Below, piece by piece: positions 1 to 9,460 of a stretch of DNA of 64,000 nucleotides. The notes under the pieces were generated by a model, which did not search any database, was not told the DNA's origin, and was given only the letters and a program-made list of their open reading frames with translations. The stretch is from Duganella sp. Leaf126 (GTDB taxonomy: Bacteria > Pseudomonadota > Gammaproteobacteria > Burkholderiales > Burkholderiaceae_D): contig NZ_LMNW01000001.1 of the NCBI RefSeq assembly GCF_001423125.1, positions 710,703-774,702 of the forward strand, in the 5' to 3' direction. Position 1 is the stretch's first letter, and the number at the start of each line of letters is the position of its first letter. The position numbers were made by a program, and so were the translations under genes.

Positions 1-72
1 GAGCTTGCTGGCGTAATGCTCGGCCACGTGCTGTTTCAGTTCCCTGAACCGTTCGGCAACTTCGGCTTCCAT
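1..72 (-). CDS. N-terminus of an unidentified protein (partial)
   Basis: The window cuts this gene, leaving 24 codons that begin with ATG at 72 and read MEAEVAERFRELKQ and onward. The fragment is charged and looks helical. It follows the dGTPase-like gene on the same strand after an 86-base gap, so it may be the next gene of the aroKB-dgt transcript. The fragment is too short to recognise a family, and the call rests only on an open frame running off the edge. Confidence 0.4.
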   Translation of the reverse strand, partial: MEAEVAERFRELKQHVAEHYASKL

Positions 73-158
73 GATCGCTCCCGTGTAAAAGACTGCAGGT
101 GGAACTGGATGATCGGCCGCACACCCTAGCATGTCAAGCGACGCCAGCTTGTGCCAGA

Positions 159-1325
159 TCAGAGCTCGTCGAGCGAAAACAGGCGCCGGTGTTCGCGGAT
201 CGCGTAGCGGTCGGTCATGCCGGCAATGTAGTCGGCGATCTTGCGCGCCTGCCGGCTGCCGCCGTCGCCGTCACCGTCACCGGATTTGTGGTGGTAATCG
301 GGCGGCAGCAGCACCGGCTCGGCCATGAAGGCGTCGAACAGTTCGCGCACGATGCGGCTCGCCTTGACGCGCATGCGGTTGACCTTGTAATGGCGATACA
401 GGTTCTCGCGCAGGAAGCGCTTCAGCTCGGTCGCCTCCTTGCGCATCGGGTCGGAAAAGCGGATCAGCGGCGGCGCCAGCCGGACCTCGTCGAGCGAGCG
501 CGGTGCAGCGTCGGCGATCAGCGCGCCGGACGTGACGATCAAATCGTCCGCCAGCGCCGTGATCAGGCGCCGCAGCGTTTCGTAGATGGCGCGGCGCCCG
601 GTCAGGCCGGGAAACGCCTGCTGCACGTCGCGGTACAGGCGCGCAAAGAAATCGACCTGCTGCAATTGGTCGATCGTGATCAGGCCCGAGCGCAGACCGT
701 CGTCGATGTCGTGGCTGTTGTAGGCGATTTCGTCGGCCAGGTTGGTCAGCTGCGCTTCCAGCGACGGCTGCGTGCGTTCGATGAAACGGATCGCCACCGG
801 GCCCAGCAATCGGGCATTGGGCAGCGAGCAGTGCTTGAGGATGCCTTCGCGCGTCTCGAACATCAGGTTCAGGCCGTTGTAGGCGCCGTAGTGCTCTTCG
901 AGTTCATCGACCACGCGCAGGCTTTGCAGGTTGTGCTCGAAGCCGCCGTGGTCGCGCATGCATTCGTTGAGCACGTCCTGGCCCACGTGGCCGAACGGCG
1001 TATGGCCGAGGTCGTGCGCCAGGGCGATCGCTTCCACCAGGTCTTCGTTCAGGCGCAGGTTGCGCGCGATCGAGCGCCCCACCTGCGCCACTTCGAGGCT
1101 GTGCGTGAGGCGCGTGCGGAACAGGTCGCCCTCGTGGTTGAGGAAGACCTGGGTCTTGTATTCGAGCCGGCGGAACGCCGACGAATGGATGATGCGGTCG
1201 CGGTCGCGCTGGAACTGGCTGCGCGACGAATGCGCCGCTTCCGGGTAGCGCCGGCCGCCGCCAACAGCGGTCGATGCCGACGACGAATGCGCGGCATACG
1301 GTGCGAGGTAGTCTTCGGGCAGCAT
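159..1325 (-). CDS. dgt: dGTP triphosphohydrolase-like protein, HD superfamily
   Basis: A 388-residue protein of the dGTPase-like family (subfamily 2), cytosolic enzymes that hydrolyse dNTPs to deoxynucleoside and triphosphate. The metal-binding HD signature is clear: [11 protein letters not shown] supplies the first histidine and [11 protein letters not shown] the His-Asp pair. The N-terminal [22 protein letters not shown] block is typical of the family, here quoted only as the [15 protein letters not shown] part. The ATG at 1325 lies 9 bases after the aroKB stop, so the two are almost certainly cotranscribed. The exact substrate within the family cannot be read from sequence. Confidence 0.92.
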   Translation of the reverse strand: MLPEDYLAPYAAHSSSASTAVGGGRRYPEAAHSSRSQFQRDRDRIIHSSAFRRLEYKTQVFLNHEGDLFRTRLTHSLEVAQVGRSIARNLRLNEDLVEAIALAHDLGHTPFGHVGQDVLNECMRDHGGFEHNLQSLRVVDELEEHYGAYNGLNLMFETREGILKHCSLPNARLLGPVAIRFIERTQPSLEAQLTNLADEIAYNSHDIDDGLRSGLITIDQLQQVDFFARLYRDVQQAFPGLTGRRAIYETLRRLITALADDLIVTSGALIADAAPRSLDEVRLAPPLIRFSDPMRKEATELKRFLRENLYRHYKVNRMRVKASRIVRELFDAFMAEPVLLPPDYHHKSGDGDGDGGSRQARKIADYIAGMTDRYAIREHRRLFSLDEL

Positions 1326-1334
1326 GGCAGCTCC

Positions 1335-2978
1335 TTACACGTGCGCGGCCAGCGTGGCCAGCAGCAAGTCCTGCGGGGCGTTGGTGATGCTCGGCGCGCC
1401 CAGCGGCTTGAGCAGGATGAACTTGATGGCGCCGCCCTCGTTCTTCTTGTCCACTTCCATCAGTTCCAGCCAGCGCGCAGCGCCCAGGTCCGGCGCCTTG
1501 ACCGGCAGACCGGCCGCAGCGACCAGCGCGCGCACGCGCGCCACGGTGGCTGCATCGACCAGGCCCATGCGCTGGGACAGGTCGGCCGCCATCACCATGC
1601 CGCAGCCGACCGCTTCGCCGTGCAACCACTCGCCATAGCCGAGGCCGGCCTCGATCGCATGGCCGAAGGTATGGCCGAAATTGAGGATGGCGCGCAGCCC
1701 GCCCTCGCGCTCGTCCTGGCGCACGACGTCGGCCTTAATTTCGCACGAGCGCGCGATCGCATACGCGAGCGCGCCCTTGTCGCGCGCCATCAGCAGGCCG
1801 ATATTGGCTTCGATCCAGTCGAAGAAGGCGGCGTCGATGATGGCGCCGTGCTTGATCACTTCGGCCAGGCCGGCCGACAGTTCGCGGTCGGGCAAGGTTT
1901 CCAGCGTGGACGTGTCGGCAATCACCGCGCGCGGCTGGTAGAACGCGCCGATCATGTTCTTGCCCAGCGGGTGGTTGATGCCGGTCTTGCCGCCGACCGA
2001 GGAATCGACCTGCGCGAGCAAGGTGGTGGGCAGCTGGATGAAATCGACACCGCGCATATAGCTCGCGGCCGCATAGCCGGTCAGGTCGCCGATCACGCCG
2101 CCGCCGAGGGCGATCAGCGTGGTCTTGCGGTCGGCCTTGTTGGCCAGCAGGGTGTCGAAGATCTGCATCAGGCTGGTCCAGTTCTTGAACTCTTCGCCGT
2201 CGGGCAGGATCACCGTCATCACCTGCTTGCCGGCCGCGCTCAGCGCCGACGTCACGCGTTCGAGATAGAGCGGCGCCACCGTGGTGTTGGTGACGATGGC
2301 GACCTTGCCGCCGTTGACGTGGCGCGCCAGCAGCGCGGGATCGGCAAGCAGCGACGGACCGATCGAAATCGGGTAGCTGCGCTCGCCGAGATCGACATTT
2401 AACAGGATGGTGGATTCTTCGTTCATCGATGGTCGGGCGGTGGTGGAACAGTTGGGCGCCGCTTCGCAGGCCAGCTTTTCCAGGTGGTTCAGGATGGTCA
2501 GGACCATCGATTGTACGTTAGGACGGCCGGTATCGATGACGATGTCGGCGATTTCCATGTACAGCGGATCGCGCACGGCCATCAGCTCTTCGAGCTTCTT
2601 GCGCGGGTCGGCCGTCTGCAGCAGCGGACGGTTCTTGTCGTGCGCCGTGCGCTGCAGGATGCTGTGGACGGTGGTGCGCAGGTAGATCACCGTACCGCGC
2701 GCCTTCAGGTGGGCGCGGCTGTCGGAATCGAGCACGGCGCCGCCGCCGGTGGCCAGCACCAGGTCCTGCTGGCCGGTCAGCTCGCGGATCATCTCGGCTT
2801 CGCGGCGGCGAAAGCTCGGCTCGCCCTCGATCTCGAAGATCCACGGGATCGAGGCGCCGGTGCGCGCTTCGATCTCGTGATCGGAATCGACGAAGCGCAG
2901 CCCCAGCTTGCGGGCCAGGATGCGGCCGATGGTGGTCTTTCCAGCCCCCATCAAACCGACGAGAAACACATTTTGCAT
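1335..2978 (-). CDS. aroKB: shikimate kinase / 3-dehydroquinate synthase fusion (AroK-AroB)
   Basis: One uninterrupted 547-codon frame carries two shikimate-pathway enzymes. Residues 1-175 are shikimate kinase, with P-loop GLMGAGKTT at 8-16 and the ATGGGAVL block. Residues from about 185 are 3-dehydroquinate synthase, with the NAD-binding [34 protein letters not shown] and [10 protein letters not shown] motifs. No stop separates them. An internal ATG at 2426 (residue 185, MNEESTILL) sits where a separate AroB would begin, but no purine-rich ribosome site precedes it. The two activities are not consecutive in the pathway: AroB makes 3-dehydroquinate and AroK phosphorylates shikimate. The product may be a true fusion or two proteins by internal initiation. 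It follows the Ig-repeat lipoprotein gene by 63 bases. Confidence 0.93.
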   Translation of the reverse strand: MQNVFLVGLMGAGKTTIGRILARKLGLRFVDSDHEIEARTGASIPWIFEIEGEPSFRRREAEMIRELTGQQDLVLATGGGAVLDSDSRAHLKARGTVIYLRTTVHSILQRTAHDKNRPLLQTADPRKKLEELMAVRDPLYMEIADIVIDTGRPNVQSMVLTILNHLEKLACEAAPNCSTTARPSMNEESTILLNVDLGERSYPISIGPSLLADPALLARHVNGGKVAIVTNTTVAPLYLERVTSALSAAGKQVMTVILPDGEEFKNWTSLMQIFDTLLANKADRKTTLIALGGGVIGDLTGYAAASYMRGVDFIQLPTTLLAQVDSSVGGKTGINHPLGKNMIGAFYQPRAVIADTSTLETLPDRELSAGLAEVIKHGAIIDAAFFDWIEANIGLLMARDKGALAYAIARSCEIKADVVRQDEREGGLRAILNFGHTFGHAIEAGLGYGEWLHGEAVGCGMVMAADLSQRMGLVDAATVARVRALVAAAGLPVKAPDLGAARWLELMEVDKKNEGGAIKFILLKPLGAPSITNAPQDLLLATLAAHV

Positions 2979-2985
2979 GCAAAAT
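2970..2985. repeat. 16-bp perfect palindrome over the aroK start codon
   Basis: ATTTTGCATGCAAAAT is its own reverse complement and contains the aroK ATG. It could be an operator or simply a by-product of the Met-Gln-Asn codons. No regulator is implied by the sequence. Confidence 0.35.
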
Positions 2986-2994
2986 CCAACTAAG

Positions 2995-3017
2995 TGCGGG
3001 CGGCGCCGACGCCCGCA
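2995..3017 (-). terminator. hairpin between the Ig lipoprotein and aroKB, possible weak terminator
   Basis: A perfect 8-bp stem (TGCGGGCG / CGCCCGCA) with a 7-base loop lies between the lipoprotein stop and the aroK start. On the minus strand it is followed by CTTAGTTGGATTTT rather than a clean U tract. It may reduce rather than stop read-through into aroKB. Confidence 0.35.
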
Positions 3018-3041
3018 GGCAGCTGTTCCCCGTCTACAGCG

Positions 3042-5240
3042 TTATTGCGGGTTACTGCACGTCGTCGCCACCCCGTATGGGCTGACCGCGCCTGGCGGCG
3101 CGACATTCTGGTTCGTGTAATCGCTACTCAAACCCAGCAAGTGTACCAGAGAGGTGTACGTCGATTCGCTGCCATTTGCCTGGCCGCGCACGGTCAAGGC
3201 CACGTCGAGCCAGTTGACGCGGTCGCGCGGGTACACCAGCGACACCGTGGCGCGGCCGCTGGCGTCGGTGGTGACGGCCGGCGTAACGTTGACCGGGATG
3301 CCCGGATCGAGCTTGCCGTTGCCGTTCAGGTCTTCGCCGGCGTCGAGAATGCCATTGCGGTTCAGGTCCTCGTTGTCGCACGCCGTCTGCGGCCCCGGCG
3401 CCCATGGCCCGGGCGCCGTGTACACCAGCGCACCCTTGTAATACCGCACCGGCAGCACCGACGCCGTCAGCCGCACGCCGGACACCGCGTTGCCGGCCGC
3501 ATCGGTGACGAACACCGCGTAATCCTGCTGGTAGGTGGCGCTGTCGGGCGTGCCGATCTGGTTGCCGGTGCCGGCGCTGATGAACAGCGAGCGCTGGGCC
3601 ACGGTCAGCTGGGCCGTGGCGCTGTTGTTGACCACGCCGCCGCCGACGATGCGCGCCTGGATCTGCACGCCGTTGGTGGCGGTGGGTGTGGCGCCGGCGA
3701 TGAAGCTGACCGTGGCCGAACCGTCGGCTGCCGTGGTCACGTCGGACGGCTGGGTCAGCGCACCGCCGCTGGCGTCGGCCAGGATGGCAAACGACACCTG
3801 GGCATTCTTGACCGGGTTGTTCTGCGCCGGACCGTCGCGCACCACGGCGCGCAGCGTGACCTGCTGGGTGATGCTGCCGGCCGTGTTGACGCCGATGACC
3901 GCCGGGTCGGCCTGCACGGTGATGGTGGAAGCGGCGGTCAGCGGCGCCACGAATTCGAGGTCGGTCTGCGCGCCGAGGTTGCCGGCCTTGGCCGTCAGCG
4001 TGGCCACGCCGGGGCCGCTGGCGTCGATGTAGGCGGTGGCGGCGCCACCGGCCAGCGTCAGCGCGCCCGACAGCGGCGTGCTGCAGCCGGCATCGGCGTA
4101 CACGGTGCCGCGCGAGCTGCTGAGGGTCACGTCGCCGCTGCCGCCGCCCGTCACCGCCACCTGGCGGCAGCTGCCGATAGCGGTGCCGGTGACCGGGTTG
4201 CCGCTGCCGTCGAGCACGCGCACGGCAAAGCTCGAGGTATTGATGGCAATTGCGGCCGAGGCAGTCTCCCCCAGCGAGCGCACGGTGATCACGTCGGCGC
4301 TGCCGCCGCTGGCCGCATAGGTCAGGATCAGCTGGCCGGCGGCATTGGTGACGGCTGCGCCGCCGCCCTTGACGGTCAGCGCATTGGCGTTCGACGAGAA
4401 CGTCACCGGCTTGCCGACCAGCGCATTGCCGGCCGAATCGACCAGCTTGACCGCGACGTCGGCCGCCGCGCCGGCGTTGATGGTGGACGCCGCGTTGAGC
4501 GTCAGGCGGTTGCCGGCCACGTTGACCACGGTGGACACCGCCGTGGCGCCCACCGCACCGGCCGTGATGCGGATCGCGCGCGAGCTCGGGTCGCCGCCGG
4601 TGCTGAGTTTTTCGGTGACGATGCCCTGGGCATTGGTGGTGCGCGAGGTCAGCGTCAGGCTGCCGGAATCGGCTTTCAGGTCCACCACCACGCCGGGCAG
4701 CGCGGTATTGTTGGCGTCGCGTACCAGCGCCACCACCGTCGCCTCGCTGCCGGCCGCGCCGGACGAGGCCAGCGTGCCGCTGTCGGTGGTCAGCGCCAGG
4801 GTCGGCACGGCCGTCACCACGGCCACCTGCACCGGCGCCGAGGTCTGTCCGCCGGCGCTGGCGGTCACGGTGATCGTGCGCAGCGAGGCGTCGCCGGCCA
4901 CGCTCAGTTTTTCGGTGACGTGGCCCGAGGTATCGGTCAGGCGGTTGGTGCTGCTGACGGTGCCGGAGCTGGCGCTAAAACTAACCGTCTCGCCGACCAG
5001 CGCATTGCCGCCGCTGTCCTTGACGATGGCCGTCAGCGTGACCTCGGTGCCGGCCGCGCCGGACGAGGCGATGGTGGCGGCGCTGGCCTGCAGCGCCACG
5101 CTGGCCACTTTCGACGGCGTGGCCGGGGTCCCTGTTCCTGCTCCCCCGCCGACCGTGCCCGGCGAACCGCCCCCGCCGCCGCAGCCGCCGAGCAGGGTTG
5201 CAAACGTGGTCGCTGCCAGCCATCCGATGATGCGTTTCAT
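3042..5240 (-). CDS. Ig-like repeat lipoprotein with calcium-binding motif, pil operon
   Basis: A 732-residue predicted lipoprotein. The signal ends in the lipobox LLGGC, followed by a Gly-rich linker. Five to six bacterial Ig-like (invasin/Big_1-type) repeats of about 95 residues follow, marked by recurring pieces such as IASSGAAGTEVTL, LASSGAAGSEATV, GNALVG and VTEKLS. Near the C-terminus DLNRNGILDAGEDLNGNGKL is a tandem Asp/Asn-rich loop of the EF-hand/dockerin type, expected to bind Ca2+. The gene starts 39 bases after the pilQ stop with no terminator between, so it appears to be the last gene of the pilus operon before aroKB. A role as surface adhesin or PilQ-associated outer-membrane factor is an inference from context. 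The family is recognised, the function is not. Confidence 0.85.
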   Translation of the reverse strand: MKRIIGWLAATTFATLLGGCGGGGGSPGTVGGGAGTGTPATPSKVASVALQASAATIASSGAAGTEVTLTAIVKDSGGNALVGETVSFSASSGTVSSTNRLTDTSGHVTEKLSVAGDASLRTITVTASAGGQTSAPVQVAVVTAVPTLALTTDSGTLASSGAAGSEATVVALVRDANNTALPGVVVDLKADSGSLTLTSRTTNAQGIVTEKLSTGGDPSSRAIRITAGAVGATAVSTVVNVAGNRLTLNAASTINAGAAADVAVKLVDSAGNALVGKPVTFSSNANALTVKGGGAAVTNAAGQLILTYAASGGSADVITVRSLGETASAAIAINTSSFAVRVLDGSGNPVTGTAIGSCRQVAVTGGGSGDVTLSSSRGTVYADAGCSTPLSGALTLAGGAATAYIDASGPGVATLTAKAGNLGAQTDLEFVAPLTAASTITVQADPAVIGVNTAGSITQQVTLRAVVRDGPAQNNPVKNAQVSFAILADASGGALTQPSDVTTAADGSATVSFIAGATPTATNGVQIQARIVGGGVVNNSATAQLTVAQRSLFISAGTGNQIGTPDSATYQQDYAVFVTDAAGNAVSGVRLTASVLPVRYYKGALVYTAPGPWAPGPQTACDNEDLNRNGILDAGEDLNGNGKLDPGIPVNVTPAVTTDASGRATVSLVYPRDRVNWLDVALTVRGQANGSESTYTSLVHLLGLSSDYTNQNVAPPGAVSPYGVATTCSNPQ

Positions 5241-5279
5241 AATCCGTTCCTTGCGCTCGAGAATAGCCTGCCGGCCTGG

Positions 5280-7544
5280 TTACTTGACTTTGTCGGTGAC
5301 GATCTTCGGGGTGATGAACACCAGCAGTTCGGTCTTGTCGTTGGTGCGGCCCGTGGTGCGGAACAGGTAGCCGAGCACGGGCACGTCGCCGAGCAGCGGC
5401 ACCTTGCTGGTCGACTTGCGCTCGGTCTGCTGGTAGATGCCGCCCAGCACCACGGTGCCGCCGTTTTCCACCATCACCTGGGTCTTGATGTGCTTGGTGT
5501 CGATGGCGAAGCCGGAGCGGGTTTCCTGGCCTACGCTATCCTTGTTCACATCGACTTCGACCACCACGTTGCCGTCCGGCGTGATTTGCGGCGTCACTTC
5601 CAGCCGCAGGTTGGCCTTGCGGAACTGGATCGACGTGGCGCCGCTGCTGGTGGCGACCTGGTACGGCAGTTCGATGCCCTGCTCGATCAGCGCCATGGCC
5701 TTGTCGGCCGTGATCACGCGCGGGCTCGAGACGATCTTGCCGGTGCCGTCTTCCTCGAGCGCCGACAATTCCAGGTTCAGGAAGCGGTTGTCCGCTGCCG
5801 AGAACAGGCTCAGCGCCAGGCTGGCCGGATCGATGCCGTTGATGCCGGCCGCCGGCAGGTTGACGAACTGGCTGTTGTTGTAGCTGCTGGCGGTCGGCGC
5901 GATCTGGCCGGTCACCTCGCCCACGCCGGTGATATTGCCGCCGATGGCGACCCGGCTGTTGCCGTTGCCGACCTGGTAGCCGGAATTACCGCCCCGCACG
6001 GTGCGCATGTCGGAGAAACCGAGCTTGGCGCCGAGGTTGCGGGTAAACGTGTCGCTCGCTTCGACAATGCGCGCCTCGATCAGCACCTGCTTGGTGGCGA
6101 CGTCGGTCTTGGCGATCAGGCGCCGCACGTCCTCGATCTTGGCTGCGGTGTCGGTGACGAACAGCTGGTTGGTGCGCGGATCGATGATGGCGCTGCCGCG
6201 CCGCGACAGCACGCGGTTGCTGCCGCCACCGGCTCCGGCAGCACCGGCGCCGGCACCCGTTCCTGCCGCCGCGCTGCCGCCGCCACCGGCATCGAGGCCG
6301 AACACGTTGCGGAACGACTCGGCCTTCTGGTAATTGAGCTGGAAGATTTCGGACTTCAGCGGTTCGAGGTCGGCAATCTGGGCGCGCTGCTCGAGTTCGA
6401 GCTTTTCCTTGGTCAGCAACTCTTCCTTGGGCGCGATCCACAGCACGTTGCCATTCTTGCGCATGTCCAGGCCCTTGGCCTGCAGGATCACGTCGAGCGC
6501 CTGGTCCCACGGCACTTCCTTCAGGCGCAGCGTCAGGTTGCCGGTCACGCTGTCGCTGGTGATGATGTTCAGGCCCGACACATCGGCAATCACCTGCAGC
6601 GCCGCGCGTACCTCGAGGTTCTGGAAATTGAACGACAGCTTGTCGCCGCGATAACCCTGCGAGCCCTGCACGATGCGGCGCGGGTCTTCCTTGACCGGGC
6701 GCACGTCCACCACCAGCTGGGTGTCGTTCTGGTAGACGCTCTGCTCCCACAGGCCGCGCGCCTCGATCGTCATGCGCGCGTGGTCGCCCTGCTGCACGGT
6801 GGTGACAAAGCCGACCGGCGTGCCGAAGTCGCCGACGTCGAGCCGGCGCCGCAGCGCTTCCGGCACGCCGGCGCCCACGAAGTCCACCACCACGCCGGAC
6901 GAAGTCTGCCGCACGTCGGCGGCGGCGCCGCGCGGCAGCTCCACCACCACCCGGCCCTCGCCGTTCTCGCCGCGGCGAAAATCGATGGTTTTTAACATTG
7001 GCCGTGCCGTGGCCGGTGCGCTGGCGGCCGCGGTGGCCGGGGCGGAAGCGGAAACGCCGCTAGCGCTGGTGTCGAGGGCCAGCACCACGGCCTTGCCGTC
7101 GATGGCCATGGTGTAACCGAGACTGCGGTTCAGGTTGAACAGCAGCCGCGCGCGGTCGCCTGCCTGCACCACGTGCACATTGCGCAGGTCGCCGAGGCCG
7201 AAATCGTGCTCGGTCTTGCCGGTGCGGTTGGCCACCGCGCCGAAATCGAGCGCAATGCGCGGCGGATTGCTGATGGCAAATGCGGCCGGCAACGCGGCCG
7301 GCGGCTGCGCCAGCACGATGCGCACCACCAGGCTGGCGCCTTGCCCGCTGGCGGTAATCGACTCGATGGCGTTGCCATCCTGGGCGCGCGCCGCGCCGCT
7401 TGCCAGCGCCAGCAGCCACAGCGCCAGCGACAGCACGGCCAGCACGCGGCGCCACGGCGGTGCGACCCGGGCATGCAGCCGCCCACGTAACCGTACCGGG
7501 GGCGATTGCGGGGCCACGCGCATGGCCAACAGTTGAGCCATCAT
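5280..7544 (-). CDS. pilQ: type IV pilus secretin PilQ
   Basis: A 754-residue outer-membrane secretin through which the type IV pilus passes. A signal-type hydrophobic segment (VLAVLSLALWLLALASG, then AARA-Q) is followed by AMIN-type peptidoglycan-binding repeats. Next comes an STN/N0 domain (VIADVSGLNIITSDSVTG), an N1 domain, and the C-terminal secretin domain ending in VPLLGDVPVLGYLFRTTG and LLVFITPKIV. A low-complexity Gly/Ala stretch lies between N1 and the secretin core. ATG at 7544 was chosen because it overlaps the pilP stop as ATGA, the usual coupling in this operon. The open frame extends further upstream, but only across pilP in another frame. Confidence 0.95.
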   Translation of the reverse strand: MMAQLLAMRVAPQSPPVRLRGRLHARVAPPWRRVLAVLSLALWLLALASGAARAQDGNAIESITASGQGASLVVRIVLAQPPAALPAAFAISNPPRIALDFGAVANRTGKTEHDFGLGDLRNVHVVQAGDRARLLFNLNRSLGYTMAIDGKAVVLALDTSASGVSASAPATAAASAPATARPMLKTIDFRRGENGEGRVVVELPRGAAADVRQTSSGVVVDFVGAGVPEALRRRLDVGDFGTPVGFVTTVQQGDHARMTIEARGLWEQSVYQNDTQLVVDVRPVKEDPRRIVQGSQGYRGDKLSFNFQNLEVRAALQVIADVSGLNIITSDSVTGNLTLRLKEVPWDQALDVILQAKGLDMRKNGNVLWIAPKEELLTKEKLELEQRAQIADLEPLKSEIFQLNYQKAESFRNVFGLDAGGGGSAAAGTGAGAGAAGAGGGSNRVLSRRGSAIIDPRTNQLFVTDTAAKIEDVRRLIAKTDVATKQVLIEARIVEASDTFTRNLGAKLGFSDMRTVRGGNSGYQVGNGNSRVAIGGNITGVGEVTGQIAPTASSYNNSQFVNLPAAGINGIDPASLALSLFSAADNRFLNLELSALEEDGTGKIVSSPRVITADKAMALIEQGIELPYQVATSSGATSIQFRKANLRLEVTPQITPDGNVVVEVDVNKDSVGQETRSGFAIDTKHIKTQVMVENGGTVVLGGIYQQTERKSTSKVPLLGDVPVLGYLFRTTGRTNDKTELLVFITPKIVTDKVK

Positions 7545-8098
7545 TTGGCAGTCTCCTTGCTTTCCTGTAGTTCCAGCGTGGCCAGGTGCTCGACCCAGTC
7601 GCCGGTGGCGTCCTGCACCACCTCGCGGATGGACACGGTGTTGTCGGTGATGGCGGTGATCACGCCATCGTTCTGCCCGAGGCGCTGGCCCTTGACCACC
7701 TGGTACACATTGCGGTCGATCTGCAGCACGGCGTACCTGGTGCCGCGCATCTCCAGCGTGCCCACCATCTTCACGGTATCGAGCGGATAGCTTTCCAGCA
7801 GTTCCTTGCGCCGCTTGAGGTCGGGCGCCAGCCCGCCGCCTTCCTTGCCGGCGTCCGGGTTTTGCCGCGCCAGCTCGGAGAGCAGCTTGTTCGGGTTGAA
7901 CGGATCGAGCACGTCCTTCTGCTGGTAGGCGAACGGAATAAAGGTTTTCGGTTCGGCCAGCGGCGGCACGCCGACCCTGGTCTCGGCATCGACCTGCTTC
8001 ATCCAGGCGCGCACTTCCTGCACGTCGCTGTCGCCGCAGCCGGCCAGCAGGCAGGGCAACAGCAAGGCTGGCAGCCATCGGTGGCAGGTCGGCATCAT
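7541..8098 (-). CDS. pilP: type IV pilus lipoprotein PilP
   Basis: A 185-residue inner-membrane lipoprotein that links the PilMNO platform to the PilQ secretin. It has the lipobox LLAGC near residue 20, then the PilP-type disordered segment (FIPFAYQQKDVLDPFNP) and a beta-rich HR domain with MVGTLEMRGTRYAVLQ. The first ATG at 8098 overlaps the pilO stop (ATGA), and a second ATG follows directly. Its stop overlaps the pilQ start in the same way. The overlaps point to translational coupling and matched amounts of PilO, PilP and PilQ. Confidence 0.94.
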   Translation of the reverse strand: MMPTCHRWLPALLLPCLLAGCGDSDVQEVRAWMKQVDAETRVGVPPLAEPKTFIPFAYQQKDVLDPFNPNKLLSELARQNPDAGKEGGGLAPDLKRRKELLESYPLDTVKMVGTLEMRGTRYAVLQIDRNVYQVVKGQRLGQNDGVITAITDNTVSIREVVQDATGDWVEHLATLELQESKETAK

Positions 8099-8784
8099 GA
8101 TCGCTTGGCCGCTTTCTTTTTCGCCTCGGCCGCCTTGCGCTGGGCCTGCACCTCGTCCGGGTCGAGGTAGCGGAAGGTCTTGGCCACGGCGTCGAGCGTC
8201 AGCACGCCGTCCTTGCCGGTGGCGAGCGTCATGTTGTTGAGCGTGACGATGCGCGGCAGGTTGGCCATGTCGGCAGCAAACGCGCCGATGTCGTGGTAGC
8301 TGCCGGTGACCTTGATATCGATCGGCAGCTCGGCGTAGTAGTCGCGCAGCACCACCTGCGCCGGCTTGAACAGTTCGAACTGCAGGCCGCGTCCGGCGCC
8401 GGCCTGGTTGATGTCGGTCAGCAGCGCGGCCATCTCGGCCTTGCTGGGCAGCTGCTTTTGCAGCCGGTCGACATAGCGGTCCACCTGCAGCTTCTGCGCC
8501 TGCAAGGCTTGCAGGTTGATCGCCTTGGCGGTCTTGAGCCGGTATTCGTCGCGCAGCCGCAGCTCGTTGCGGGCGCCGGCGTCCTGCACCTCGAACTGGC
8601 CGCTCCAGTACGCGAAGTAGCCGGCCACCAGCACCGCCACCGCCACGCCAGCCGCGCACAGCAGGCGCGGCGCCAGCGGCCACTGGCCCGGCTGGCGGCG
8701 GTCGAGGTTGCGGAACTGCGCGCCCAGGCGGGCGGCCAGCTCGCCCAGGTCCGGCCCGCTGCGGCGTTTGGCCTTGCTCTTCAT
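8095..8784 (-). CDS. pilO: type IV pilus inner-membrane protein PilO
   Basis: A 229-residue bitopic membrane protein that pairs with PilN in the alignment subcomplex. A basic cytoplasmic start (MKSKAKRR) leads to one membrane segment (LLCAAGVAVAVLVAGYFAYW, about residues 40-60). A coiled coil (LRLRDEYRLKTAKAINLQAL) and the ferredoxin-like periplasmic domain with IDIKVTGSYHDIGAFAAD follow. The C-terminus is Ala/Lys rich. ATG at 8784 was chosen over an in-frame start 27 codons upstream because it lies 13 bases after the pilN stop and removes a basic extension not seen in the family. Confidence 0.93.
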   Translation of the reverse strand: MKSKAKRRSGPDLGELAARLGAQFRNLDRRQPGQWPLAPRLLCAAGVAVAVLVAGYFAYWSGQFEVQDAGARNELRLRDEYRLKTAKAINLQALQAQKLQVDRYVDRLQKQLPSKAEMAALLTDINQAGAGRGLQFELFKPAQVVLRDYYAELPIDIKVTGSYHDIGAFAADMANLPRIVTLNNMTLATGKDGVLTLDAVAKTFRYLDPDEVQAQRKAAEAKKKAAKRS

Positions 8785-8797
8785 GGCTGCCCCCCGC

Positions 8798-9460
8798 TCA
8801 TGGCTGCGCTCCCGCTGCCGCCGGCTGTGCCGCGCCCGGCGCCGCAGCGGCGGTTTTTTTCGCATCGACGCCTACGTCGTCCTTCTTTACCGCCTCCTTC
8901 TCGCGCGGCCGGCGGATATTGACGATCAGGTTGAACTCGACCACCTTGCGTACCGTGCGCCCCTGCGCCTGGGTGGCGGCCTTGACTTCGATCAGTTCCG
9001 GCTTTTCCAGCCACGGCGACGCACCAGCAAAATTGCGCAGCAATTCCGACACGCGCTCCTGCGATTGCGCGTAGCCGTTGACGGTCACTTTCTGGCCCTC
9101 CTGGCGAAACCCTTTCAGGTAGACGCCGGAAGGGGTTTGTTTGACCAGCTCGTCGAGCAGATAGACCGGCTGGTTGCGGTCGCCCTGCAGATCCTCGACC
9201 GCCTGCTGGCGCGCTTTCAGCGCCTCGATTTCCTGCTTGAGGGTGGCGATGCGGGCGATCTTTTTATCGAGTTCGGCTATCGCCGACGTCAGCACGCCGT
9301 TGCGCTCGTCCTGGATGGCGATCGCGCGCGCATTGTAGGCGCCCACCATCAGCACCACCGCCACGCCCGCCACGCCGCCGAGCGCCAGCAGGGCCACGAA
9401 GGCGGCCTGCTTTTGCTTGCGCTTTTCCTCGCGGTGGGGCAGCAGGTTGATGCGGATCAT
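8798..9460 (-). CDS. pilN: type IV pilus assembly protein PilN
   Basis: A 220-residue bitopic inner-membrane protein. The family hallmark MIRINLLPHRE is at the N-terminus and binds the PilM groove. A membrane helix (FVALLALGGVAGVAVVLMVG), a coiled coil and a periplasmic domain with LKGFRQEGQKVTVNGYAQS follow. The last 30 residues are an Ala/Lys/Pro-rich tail. ATG at 9460 shares a base with the pilM stop (TGATG). Confidence 0.95.
   Translation of the reverse strand: MIRINLLPHREEKRKQKQAAFVALLALGGVAGVAVVLMVGAYNARAIAIQDERNGVLTSAIAELDKKIARIATLKQEIEALKARQQAVEDLQGDRNQPVYLLDELVKQTPSGVYLKGFRQEGQKVTVNGYAQSQERVSELLRNFAGASPWLEKPELIEVKAATQAQGRTVRKVVEFNLIVNIRRPREKEAVKKDDVGVDAKKTAAAAPGAAQPAAAGAQP

Noticed and set aside
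99..2402. 767-codon open frame on the plus strand
   Set aside because: It lies opposite dgt and aroKB, which have full family motifs. Its composition is that of a GC-rich antisense frame (Arg/Ala/Gln/His rich) and it has no domain.
2994..6995. 1333-codon open frame on the plus strand
   Set aside because: Antisense to the Ig lipoprotein and pilQ. Repetitive Arg/His/Gly text reflects the complementary strand of Ala/Thr-rich codons. No start site or motif.
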